From contig JBLHJR010000036.1 in the NCBI GenBank assembly GCA_047619205.1, forward strand, positions 1 to 27,105: a DNA stretch of 27,105 bases, given 5' to 3'. The translations under genes and the position numbers were made by a program. Shown piece after piece: positions 1 through 6,442 of this stretch. The DNA comes from Endobugula sp047619205 (lineage in GTDB: Bacteria; Pseudomonadota; Gammaproteobacteria; Pseudomonadales; Cellvibrionaceae). The number at the start of each line of letters is the position of its first letter. The stretch's first letter is position 1. Below the pieces are notes generated by a model, which was not told where the DNA came from, ran no database searches, and saw only the letters and a program-made list of their open reading frames with translations.

Positions 1-8
1 TGTAGTGG

Positions 9-866
9 TCAACCTTTTCTGGCCAGCCAATTAGAGGTTTTCCAATAAAATGCTTCTTTTTCATTCGGAGACAAGCCAAGGTTATGGCTGTGAGGTCTTA
101 CCGAGTTGTAGTATTTATAAATGTAATCTCGTACACAATCATTCGCTACAGTTTCATTCTCATAACCATTTTTAGGCATGTTCTCAGTTTTCAGGCTTCT
201 AAAAAAGCGTTCCATTGGCGCATTATCCCAACAATTACCACGACGACTCATGCTCTGTTTAATTTGATATTTCCAAATCAACTGCCTAAATGACAAGCTA
301 GTGTAATGACAACCTTGATCCGAATGAAACATGACGCCTATGGGTTGTCCTCGCGCCTTAAATGCATTCGATAATGCCAGTTTAGTTAGCTCACTATCCG
401 GTGAATTTGATAGTGCAAAACCCACAATCTTACGACTATATAAATCTAAAACTGTGGCCAAATACCGCCACCGATTTCCTACCCATAAATACGTTACATC
501 GCCACACCACACTTGATTCGGAGATATCGGACTAAACTCACGATTCAGGTGGTTCTCAATATTTACGTTCACCTTATTGGCCGGCTTGTAATTGTGCTTA
601 GGTGGTTGGCAGCTGACAAGCCCCTGCCGCTTCATTGACTTTGAAGCCCTATAGCGGCTTAAATTATACCCGCCACTCGTAGCGATAGTGGCTATGGTTC
701 TTGAGCCGGCTGAACCTCCACTGAGTGCATACGCTGCTTTCACTTCACTATCAGTATATACGTCGCCGCTTCTGATTTTGTTAGCATTTACCTTCCAGTA
801 GCGATAACTACTTCGGTGGATTTCAAACACTTCGCATAACAATTTAATGGAATGGCTCTCTTTCAT
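9..866 (-). CDS. IS3-family transposase OrfB (DDE integrase domain)
   Basis: This is the catalytic half of the transposase, 285 residues from the first ATG, but the frame is open upstream to the frameshift site in orfA, so the working protein is probably the OrfAB fusion. An N-terminal HTH_21-like region is followed by an rve integrase core. The three acidic residues can be placed: Asp in WCGDVTYLW, Asp in FHSDQGCHYTS, and Glu in NAPMERFFRSLKTE. The characteristic RRGNCWDNAPMERFF block is intact and the C-terminus ends normally (YNSVRPHSHNLGLSPNE). It lies directly inside the left inverted repeat. Function: cut-and-paste or copy-out transposition of its own element. Confidence 0.93.
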   Translation of the reverse strand: MKESHSIKLLCEVFEIHRSSYRYWKVNANKIRSGDVYTDSEVKAAYALSGGSAGSRTIATIATSGGYNLSRYRASKSMKRQGLVSCQPPKHNYKPANKVNVNIENHLNREFSPISPNQVWCGDVTYLWVGNRWRYLATVLDLYSRKIVGFALSNSPDSELTKLALSNAFKARGQPIGVMFHSDQGCHYTSLSFRQLIWKYQIKQSMSRRGNCWDNAPMERFFRSLKTENMPKNGYENETVANDCVRDYIYKYYNSVRPHSHNLGLSPNEKEAFYWKTSNWLARKG

Positions 867-874
867 TTCTGCAA

Positions 875-1174
875 TTAACGTAAACCGTTCATTGAGTCCG
901 ACATCAAGAGAGCGGTAGCCTTTTTTAGGATTTCTTTCTCCATCTTAAGCTGCTGGTTTTCACGTTCCAGCTCTCGAATTCGGAGCCGCTCTTCTGATAT
1001 GGGGGCTCCTTGAGTTTCTTCTCCGTTACGCTCTTTACGAAGATCGCGTACCCACCTATCAACAGTCGATTTACCTACACTCATTGCGTCTGCTGCTTCT
1101 CTAACGGAATAACTTTTATCAACAACAAGCTCGGCGACTTCTTGTCTAAATTCTGGATTAAAATGCTTTGTCAT
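875..1174 (-). CDS. IS3-family transposase OrfA (helix-turn-helix subunit)
   Basis: This 99-residue protein is the DNA-binding part of the IS3-type transposase. Residues 1-50 form the HTH_Tnp_1 type helix-turn-helix (NPEFRQEVAELV, then SVREAADAMSVGKSTVDRWV). Residues 60-90 (RIRELERENQQLKMEKEILK) look like the leucine-zipper coiled coil used for oligomerisation. Near the 3' end the minus strand has a CTAAAAAAG run (about 919-927). A -1 slip there leaves the OrfA frame and enters the OrfB frame through KKGYRSLDVGLNERF, giving the usual OrfAB fusion transposase. OrfA alone normally acts as a regulator in this family. Confidence 0.92.
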   Translation of the reverse strand: MTKHFNPEFRQEVAELVVDKSYSVREAADAMSVGKSTVDRWVRDLRKERNGEETQGAPISEERLRIRELERENQQLKMEKEILKKATALLMSDSMNGLR

Positions 1175-1246
1175 AATACTACCCTTCGTTAATGGTGACT
1201 ATAATATCACCTCTAACTCGGTGGCCAAATTTAGTATGCCACTACA

Positions 1247-1723
1247 ATGCTGCGTGGAGACATAGTGAAGGTGCTTCACCGTTACAGAAGTACAATTAAT
1301 GACGCTTCGTCAAACAGTAATTTATTATTGTAGAAAAATAAGATGATGGCCTATAACCGCTAGTTTAAAGAGGCTGAGATTTATAAGGCAGAAAGCGTTG
1401 ATAATAATATGTCTAATTAGTGTCCATCCATAAATGGCTCGTCGCTAGGGAAAATAAGAATAGTAAGATTTGCGCTACTAGATACAGGCGCTTGCTTATT
1501 GCAAACAACTGCACCTAGTGGTGCGAAGATGACCATTTTTTTTTCCGTAGTAGAGTCCTATTTCTGGATGGGCACTAATTAACTTTAATAAAATTAGTAT
1601 GTTGTCAGTATTTTTAAAAAAATATGAATTAACTGTCAAGAAAATAACAAATCAGCCGCTATATTCAGTAAGCCGCTGTTTCACAGCATTCAATTGACTC
1701 CGATAAACACAGGGGGTGACGCC
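1247..1723. other. Repeat-bearing intergenic stretch
   Basis: I see no credible gene here. The stretch holds a small hairpin (GTGAAG/CTTCAC near 1265-1279), the 168-bp inverted-repeat element described separately, and an AT-rich segment at about 1585-1690 that probably contains the promoter of the small gene at 1724. No complete -35/-10 pair is convincing enough to mark. Confidence 0.6.
1414..1581. repeat. 168-bp element with 22-bp terminal inverted repeats
   Basis: The left end, 1414-1435, begins TAATTAGTGTCCATCC and the right end, read in reverse complement from 1581, begins TAATTAGTGCCCATCC; the two arms match at 20 of 22 positions. The outermost TAA/TTA could be a three-base target duplication, which would fit a miniature element mobilised by an IS5-like transposase; that link is inference. 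The interior has one stop-free minus-strand stretch of about 47 codons (about 1558-1417) that I do not recognise, so it could be a fragment of a captured or deleted gene. Confidence 0.6.
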
Positions 1724-1972
1724 ATGAACATAAGTTCATTAATCCCTCCAGTAAACGCCGCTAAGCTAACGTATTCTAGGCGAAGCGAAAATGTAGTTGC
1801 TGGATCAGAAATAAACAAAGATGTACCGCGACGCAATATGAATGAAAAGGAAAAACGAAAACATCGTGGCCAAGAACGGCGAAAGAAAAAAGTTAAACCG
1901 ATGCTAGATATGAGAGTGTCGAGCGATCGCCGCGAAGACATTAAACGGCCTTCTATCAATGTAGAGGTCTAG
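1724..1972 (+). CDS. Small basic hypothetical protein
   Basis: An 82-residue protein from ATG 1724; this start is chosen because AGGGGGTGA lies just upstream with good spacing, whereas the longer frame would need a TTG at 1694 without such a site. The N-terminus (MNISSLIPPVNAAKL) is neutral. The middle is strongly basic (NEKEKRKHRGQERRKKKVKP), followed by LDMRVSSDRREDIKRPSINV. There is no signal peptide or membrane segment. The charge pattern suggests nucleic-acid or membrane-surface contact but the family is not recognised. It sits alone between two repeat elements, and a palindromic repeat begins two bases after its stop codon. Confidence 0.55.
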   Translation: MNISSLIPPVNAAKLTYSRRSENVVAGSEINKDVPRRNMNEKEKRKHRGQERRKKKVKPMLDMRVSSDRREDIKRPSINVEV

Positions 1973-1973
1973 G

Positions 1974-2137
1974 AGGCTGTCCGAGAATAGAGAACCTGCT
2001 GCGGAAAAACTATTTCGGCCCATTTTTCCGATCATTTTCGTTGAATAGAACCACTATTCGCCTCAAATGTTCGAAAAAATGGACTCGAAATTGTTTCCCC
2101 TCGCTACGAACGGTTAAGTCCATCAGACTTTTAGCCT
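1974..2137. repeat. Palindromic intergenic repeat element
   Basis: A long imperfect hairpin has arms at about 2008-2048 and 2054-2094: the left arm (AACTATTTCGGCCCATTTTT...GAATAG) returns on the other side as the complement of CTATTC...TGGACTCGAAATTGTT, with a five-base loop. The outer limits are suggested by AGGCT at 1974 and AGCCT ending at 2137. This looks like a REP- or MITE-type unit. It starts immediately after the preceding gene and may act as a transcription end or RNA stabiliser. The arms are clear; the outer boundaries are less certain. Confidence 0.55.
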
Positions 2138-2329
2138 AAAAACATCAGTTAATTATGAAAGTTTGCACAAAAGCCTGATGCGCCTAGAAAATAGTAGTGT
2201 TCGCTTACGACCAATAAGGTCGCTAAGAGACACTAAAATCTCCTATACAGAGCAAAACCACGCACATTTTTTCGCGCCAACTACTGTTTCTACGGTGACG
2301 CAGGCGGCTGTTCTGCTGAGTCTACATTT
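2138..2329. other. Intergenic stretch downstream of mgsA
   Basis: No gene, RNA or convincing terminator is seen. A plus-strand open frame through here runs on into the 3' end of the minus-strand mgsA gene and has no coding character. Confidence 0.5.
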
Positions 2330-2821
2330 TTACGGGTCAGAATATTCTCTAGGCCTAAAGAGATTGTCATGCCTAGCGGATGGTAAAGGCAACTGTATAT
2401 TATTGGTTGTAGGTGAATATAAATCCCAATAGTTTGAACCGATAATGAAGTCAGCGCTACTAATGTTACAAGCAGTAGGCACATTATATAAAACGGCTAG
2501 GCGTAGTAAGGCCTTTACATCGTTATCGTGAGCTTGTGAGGTAAGAGGGTCCCAAAAAAAAATTAGGTAGTCTATTTGCCCCTCTGTGATTAGTGCGCCC
2601 ATTTGCTGGTCTCCACCAAACGGGCCACTTTGTAAGCAATGGACATCTAAGTCTAGAGTTTGTTCGAGTAATTTCCCCGTAGTACCCGTTGCGTAAATAT
2701 TACGTGTGCGCAAGCGGTTATGCCAACGTTCTGCCCAGCTAAGTAGTTGGGGTTTTTTATTGTCGTGTGCCACCATGGCAATAGTTTTCTGAGGGCGTGA
2801 TTCAAATACTTTCGTGCTCAA
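2330..2821 (-). CDS. mgsA: Methylglyoxal synthase
   Basis: The enzyme converts dihydroxyacetone phosphate to methylglyoxal plus phosphate in the cytoplasm, a bypass that relieves sugar-phosphate stress. At 163 residues it is slightly longer than the about 152 of E. coli MgsA because of a divergent C-terminal tail. Signature blocks are intact: VAHDNKK near 17-23, ATGTTGKLL at 44-52 (phosphate binding), SGPFGGDQQMGA with the catalytic Asp71, and FFWDPLTSQAHDNDVKALLR with His98 and Asp101, the same numbers as in E. coli. SSADFII follows at 121-127. It is read away from the ychJ-like gene at 3050, and the roughly 230-bp region between them should hold both promoters. Confidence 0.95.
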   Translation of the reverse strand: MSTKVFESRPQKTIAMVAHDNKKPQLLSWAERWHNRLRTRNIYATGTTGKLLEQTLDLDVHCLQSGPFGGDQQMGALITEGQIDYLIFFWDPLTSQAHDNDVKALLRLAVLYNVPTACNISSADFIIGSNYWDLYSPTTNNIQLPLPSARHDNLFRPREYSDP

Positions 2822-3049
2822 AATCTGACTCCATTTAATAATAAAATTCGATACACACTACATACACTTGAAGGTTTTCTGCCATTAAGCATAGTACATT
2901 GTTGCTCAGTGTGACATTATTTACGTTGATAAGTCATTAAAGGGTGTCAACTATTCTTACTATTGGCACCAAAGGCCACAATATTTATGTTGTAAGTCAT
3001 TATCTAATCAAATAATGGTTTTATTTACTCCTATAGAGATGATTATTTA

Positions 3050-3448
3050 ATGAAGAATGATTCAACACTACTCTGTATTTGCGGTAGTAAAAAAATAAAA
3101 AAACATTGTTGTCAGCTGTACATCCAAGGGGAAGCTTACCCAAAAACCCCAGAAAAGTTGATGCGCTCACGTTATACGGCTTTTACATTGGGTAGTAATG
3201 GCCAATATTTATTGGATACTTGGCTGCCAAGTATGACGCAGGGTTTGAGCGTAGAAGAATTATCCCTATCTAGCACCACATGGGTTGGGCTTGAATTATT
3301 GCATAAGTCTCAATCAGGAGATGATGCATGTGTAGAATTTAACGCCAGTTTCATTGATGCCGATGAAAAAGAAAAGCTTCATCACGAAAATTCAGTATTT
3401 AAGCGCATTGCGGGTAAGTGGTTGTATGTGGGAGGCGAGGTTAGTTGA
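3050..3448 (+). CDS. ychJ: YchJ-family (UPF0225) protein, short form
   Basis: A 132-residue member of the YchJ/UPF0225 family, of unknown biochemical role. The N-terminal SEC-C-like Cys cluster is present (LCICGSKKIKKHCCQ, about 8-22), which in this family probably binds a metal. The family block TPEKLMRSRYTAF follows at about 33-45, and the rest matches the NTF2-like middle domain. E. coli YchJ has a second C-terminal SEC-C motif; here the protein ends at WLYVGGEVS and lacks it. A GAGATG sequence upstream of ATG 3050 serves as the ribosome site. It is followed by a degraded yccF-like gene. Confidence 0.85.
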   Translation: MKNDSTLLCICGSKKIKKHCCQLYIQGEAYPKTPEKLMRSRYTAFTLGSNGQYLLDTWLPSMTQGLSVEELSLSSTTWVGLELLHKSQSGDDACVEFNASFIDADEKEKLHHENSVFKRIAGKWLYVGGEVS

Positions 3449-3485
3449 TATGTAGACGAAGGGCTGGACTACATTACGTTCATGC

Positions 3486-3514
3486 CTATACTAAAAAATA
3501 CTAATTCAGTATAG
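3486..3514. repeat. Small hairpin downstream of the ychJ-like gene
   Basis: CTATACT (3486-3492) pairs with AGTATAG (3508-3514) across a 15-base AT-rich loop. It may end the upstream transcript, but the stem is AT-only in part and is not followed by a clean T-run, so terminator function is uncertain. Confidence 0.25.
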
Positions 3515-3582
3515 TTCCACTTTCTGTTTTGCTGATATTATTTGTCCAGCAGTTCAACCAGTAATTACAATAGGCGTCAATC

Positions 3583-3936
3583 ATGTTCCGCTTAATCGGT
3601 AATATATTTTGGTCCATTCTTGGCGACTTTGCTAAGGGCTTGGCTTGATTTTTATTAGGTTTTTTGGCTTTATTTACTATTATTGGAACTCCTTGTGGAA
3701 GGCAGTATTTTACTATGGACATGTTTTCTAGTTTCTCTTTTGGTAAAGAGGCGGAGAGCCGTAAAGAACTCATTGGTAACGACGAATTGGGTACAGGTAT
3801 ATTAGGTATTGTTGGGAATATTGTCTAGTTTCTACTTGTGGGTATTTGGTTGGCCGTTGTTTCTTTGGCTCCAATAGGTAAAACCGTAGTGAGTATAAAA
3901 ACAATAGAAACCGTTGAACGCGAGAGTAATAAATGA
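3583..3936 (+). pseudogene. YccF/DUF307-family inner-membrane protein, pseudogene
   Basis: Reading from ATG 3583 gives MFRLIGNIFWSILGDFAKGL, then an in-frame TGA at 3646-3648, then FLLGFLALFTIIGTPCGRQY, a central SFSFGKEAESRKELIGND block, an in-frame TAG at 3826-3828 inside GNIV[stop]FLLVGIWLAV, and SLAPIGKTVVSI before a final TGA at 3934-3936. This is the YccF (DUF307) pattern. Both stops fall where the family has Trp (WFL), so each is one G-to-A change from TGG. About 25-30 residues of the second membrane repeat (the second TIIGIP block) are missing in frame between WLAV and SLAPIGKT. The reading frame is otherwise unbroken, so the decay looks recent. Its terminal TGA overlaps the next gene's ATG. 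Confidence 0.8.
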
Positions 3937-4181
3937 AAACAATGCCTAAAGGCCTATATCGGCATTATAAAGGCCAAGAGTATCAGGTGCTTGATCTTGC
4001 CCGCCATAGTGAAACCCAAGAGTGGCTAGTAGTTTATCGGTGTTTATATGATGACTATTCCCTCTGGGTTCGTCCCTATGATATGTTTGTGGAAACGGTC
4101 AATATAGAAGGTAAAGCGCTTCCGCGTTTTAATTTTGTGAAATGTATGGATGAAGATATGGCAGGAAATTATAATGGCTGA
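3933..4181 (+). CDS. DUF1653 family protein
   Basis: An 82-residue protein matching the DUF1653 family: PKGLYRHYKGQEYQVLDLA at the N-terminus, then HSETQEWLVVYRCLYDD and the family block LWVRPYDMFVETV. Function unknown; members are small single-domain cytoplasmic proteins with an SH3-like look. The ATG overlaps the stop of the yccF-like pseudogene (ATGA), which implies the two were once translationally coupled. Its own stop overlaps the start of tadA by eight bases, so DUF1653 and tadA are probably one transcript. Confidence 0.85.
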   Translation: MKTMPKGLYRHYKGQEYQVLDLARHSETQEWLVVYRCLYDDYSLWVRPYDMFVETVNIEGKALPRFNFVKCMDEDMAGNYNG

Positions 4182-4668
4182 TTTCGACGATGACTATTGG
4201 ATGTCGCAAGCACTGCAGTTAGCACAAAAAGCCGCACATAATAACGAGGTGCCAGTAGGTGCGGTGGTGGTGAAAGATAATAAAATGATTGGCCAAGGCT
4301 TTAATCAATCCATTGGTTTACATGACCCTACAGCTCACGCCGAGATACAAGCTATCCGTGACGCTGCTAAAAACAGTACTAATTATCGTCTTTCAGGAGC
4401 AACACTATATGTAACCATAGAGCCTTGCGCCATGTGTGCGGGTGCGGTGGTACATAGTCGCTTGTCGCGCCTAGTCTATGGAGCTACTGAGCCAAAGGCA
4501 GGCGCAATTATTAGTCAGACAAAGCAATTAGATGGGATACATTTAAATCATCAGGTGGCCTATCAAGGTGGAGTATGTGAGAATGAATGTTCTGCTATAG
4601 TGAGGGAATTCTTTGCGCGTCGACGTAGTGAAAAAAAAATAAAATCCAAATCCTTTGAAATTAATTAA
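4174..4668 (+). CDS. tadA: tRNA-specific adenosine deaminase
   Basis: The enzyme deaminates adenosine 34 of tRNA-Arg(ACG) to inosine, and is essential for decoding in bacteria. From ATG 4174 it is 164 residues, close to E. coli TadA (167). This start is preferred to ATG 4150 because MADFDDDYWMSQALQLA matches the family N-terminus and AGGA lies upstream. Zinc and catalytic residues are visible: His55 and Glu57 in DPTAHAEIQAI and Cys85/Cys88 in EPCAMCAGA. VPVGAVVV (26-33) is also conserved. It overlaps the DUF1653 gene and converges with mltF 12 bases later, the neighbourhood seen in E. coli. Confidence 0.97.
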   Translation: MADFDDDYWMSQALQLAQKAAHNNEVPVGAVVVKDNKMIGQGFNQSIGLHDPTAHAEIQAIRDAAKNSTNYRLSGATLYVTIEPCAMCAGAVVHSRLSRLVYGATEPKAGAIISQTKQLDGIHLNHQVAYQGGVCENECSAIVREFFARRRSEKKIKSKSFEIN

Positions 4669-4680
4669 TACCCATGAATT

Positions 4681-6159
4681 TTAAAGCTGAGACATCGCGT
4701 TAGGGGCTTTTTGGTCTGATATTTTAGGCAAGTTTTTTTCTATATCGGAGGCTATCTTTCGACGTTTATTATCGTAGTGCCAGATTAAAACATTATGGTA
4801 GTTGCGGATCCGTCGCACATATTTTACTGGTTCCCAACCACGCGCATATCCGTGTCGAGTATTTTTATAATATTTTCGTTTAGTTAATAAGGGTAGGCGT
4901 TTTTCCACATCTTTCCACAGGTCGGGATTTCCTCCTTGCCTTTGGGTGATGACACGAGCATCCTCTAAATGGCCTAAGCCGACATTATAAGCGGCTAGCG
5001 CCATCCAAGTTTTATCCGGTTCTTCTATGTCACTGGGAACTCGCCTGCGCATTTGCACGAAATATTTTGCGCCACCTTGAATGCTTTGCAGTGGATCCTC
5101 TCGGTTTTTAATACCTAAACCCTTAGCAGTTTGTCTGGTCAGCATCATTAAACCACGAACACCTGTAAAGGATTTCGCGTCTTTATTCCAAAATGATTCC
5201 TGATAGCTAATCGCCGCTAAAAATAACCAGTCTAAATTTTGCTCTTTTGCAGTTTCTTGGAAAAATTTTTCCCATTGCGGTAAGCGTTCTTCTATACGTT
5301 TGGCAAACACTAATGCGTTACTTTCGTTGACAGGAGCTTTGCTAAAATATTTTTTTTCTAATGCTGCAATTTTTCCTCCAGCAGCATAATTTTTAATAAA
5401 GGTGTTAGCGGCTTTTAATAAACTATCATCGCCTTGCTTTGGAAATGCCCACGCAATATTTTCTGGTTGTGCGATGGCAAAAGCAGAGCGTGCACGGGGG
5501 TAGATGACGCGGTTAGTAATAAATGCTGTTGAGTCAACAATACTGATATCGGCTTCACCGTTATGCACCATTTCCAGCATATCCGACATTTCGGCATTCT
5601 CTTCCTCTTGCCATGTCAGAGTTGGGTAATCGACTTTAAGTTTTCTTAAGGTAGCTGCGTGAGAACTATTACTGACCACAATAATTTTTTTATCTAGCAG
5701 GTCTTCAACGGTTTTTGGCTTTTCTGCATCCCGCTGATAAATGACTTTCTGGGTAACGGTGGAGTAAGGGATAGTAAAATTAATATTTTTTTTGCGGGGT
5801 TCGATGATGGATAACCCTGCGGCCGCAAAATGTCCGTCGGTAGTGCCCATTTCATTTAAAATAACACTGAGGTTGCCTTTATCGACGATGGTCAATTCAA
5901 CGCCTAGCTCATCTGCAAAGGCTGAGGCTAGCTCGTATTCAAAGCCGGCATGACCAAAGGGTCCTTCATAGAAAGTCGATGGGCCATTGAGAGAGATGAC
6001 TCGTAAAAAGCCGTCTGCTTGCACTTGTTCTAATAGTGTAGGCGGCGTACTACTGGACATGAACAATGGCAGCAAGCACAGCAATAGACCGCCTAGGGAA
6101 CGTACCGCGGTGTTGACTGCCCGAGCTTGTTGGTTGACGGTAGCGCTTGATCTAGCCAT
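4681..6159 (-). CDS. mltF: Membrane-bound lytic murein transglycosylase F
   Basis: A periplasmic enzyme that cleaves peptidoglycan between MurNAc and GlcNAc, leaving 1,6-anhydroMurNAc. It has 492 residues in the usual order: N-terminal hydrophobic anchor (about 22-36, SLGGLLLCLLPLF), a family-3 solute-binding-like domain (about 50-270, starting LRVISLNGPSTFYEG), and a C-terminal lysozyme-like SLT domain (about 295-460). The catalytic Glu321 lies in AAISYQESFW; GVRGLMMLT and AAYNVGLGHLEDAR follow. There is no lipobox Cys after the hydrophobic stretch, so the anchor is probably the signal segment. It is divergent from purL and converges with tadA, as in E. coli. Confidence 0.93.
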   Translation of the reverse strand: MARSSATVNQQARAVNTAVRSLGGLLLCLLPLFMSSSTPPTLLEQVQADGFLRVISLNGPSTFYEGPFGHAGFEYELASAFADELGVELTIVDKGNLSVILNEMGTTDGHFAAAGLSIIEPRKKNINFTIPYSTVTQKVIYQRDAEKPKTVEDLLDKKIIVVSNSSHAATLRKLKVDYPTLTWQEEENAEMSDMLEMVHNGEADISIVDSTAFITNRVIYPRARSAFAIAQPENIAWAFPKQGDDSLLKAANTFIKNYAAGGKIAALEKKYFSKAPVNESNALVFAKRIEERLPQWEKFFQETAKEQNLDWLFLAAISYQESFWNKDAKSFTGVRGLMMLTRQTAKGLGIKNREDPLQSIQGGAKYFVQMRRRVPSDIEEPDKTWMALAAYNVGLGHLEDARVITQRQGGNPDLWKDVEKRLPLLTKRKYYKNTRHGYARGWEPVKYVRRIRNYHNVLIWHYDNKRRKIASDIEKNLPKISDQKAPNAMSQL

Positions 6160-6260
6160 AAAGTCTTTTTTAAGAATACAGAATGAATAGTATAGAGCAG
6201 AACCACTATGAAATGGCAGTGAAAGTAAGCTTTTTTAGCTTAAGCCGCCTTTGACCAAGC

Positions 6261-6290
6261 CATAGTTCGGACATAGTTCGGACATAGTTA
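6261..6290. repeat. 11-bp tandem repeat in the mltF/purL divergent region
   Basis: CATAGTTCGGA occurs twice in tandem (6261-6271, 6272-6282) followed by a partial third copy (CATAGTTA). It lies about 100 bp from the mltF start and 150 bp from purL. It may be slippage or stacked regulator half-sites; nothing more can be said. Confidence 0.7.
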
Positions 6291-6442
6291 TGCAATCATC
6301 TGATTACTGAACTCTATCGGTAGCTTGCTGCGTGCGGCTTCAGTATAATAGTGGCCTTTTCGAGGGGTGATGTAGCGTTTGTTTAGTCTCGTCGCCTCTA
6401 ACTTACTATTCAGTGATCTTACTGTAAAGGCCGCCAACCATC

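Larger units (their letters stand above)
1..1246 (-). mobile_element. IS3-family insertion sequence, complete
   Basis: The element carries two overlapping minus-strand transposase frames between imperfect terminal inverted repeats. The left end starts TGTAGTGGTCAACC at base 1 and the right end, read on the minus strand from 1246, starts TGTAGTGGCATACT; both return to TGGCC about 20 bases in. The TG...CA ends, the orfA/orfB organisation and the length of about 1.25 kb fit the IS3 family. Because base 1 is the first base of the element, the left flank and therefore the target duplication cannot be seen. No inactivating change is visible in either frame, so the copy may be active. The IS3 subgroup is not assigned. 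Confidence 0.9.

Noticed and set aside
84..516. Plus-strand open frames inside the IS
   Set aside because: They are antisense to the orfB transposase and show no family features.
2163..2432. Plus-strand open frame overlapping the 3' end of mgsA
   Set aside because: It is antisense to a clear gene over much of its length and has no recognisable protein character.
3501..3773. Minus-strand open frame of 90 codons
   Set aside because: It is antisense to the yccF-like pseudogene, whose plus-strand reading gives clear family similarity.
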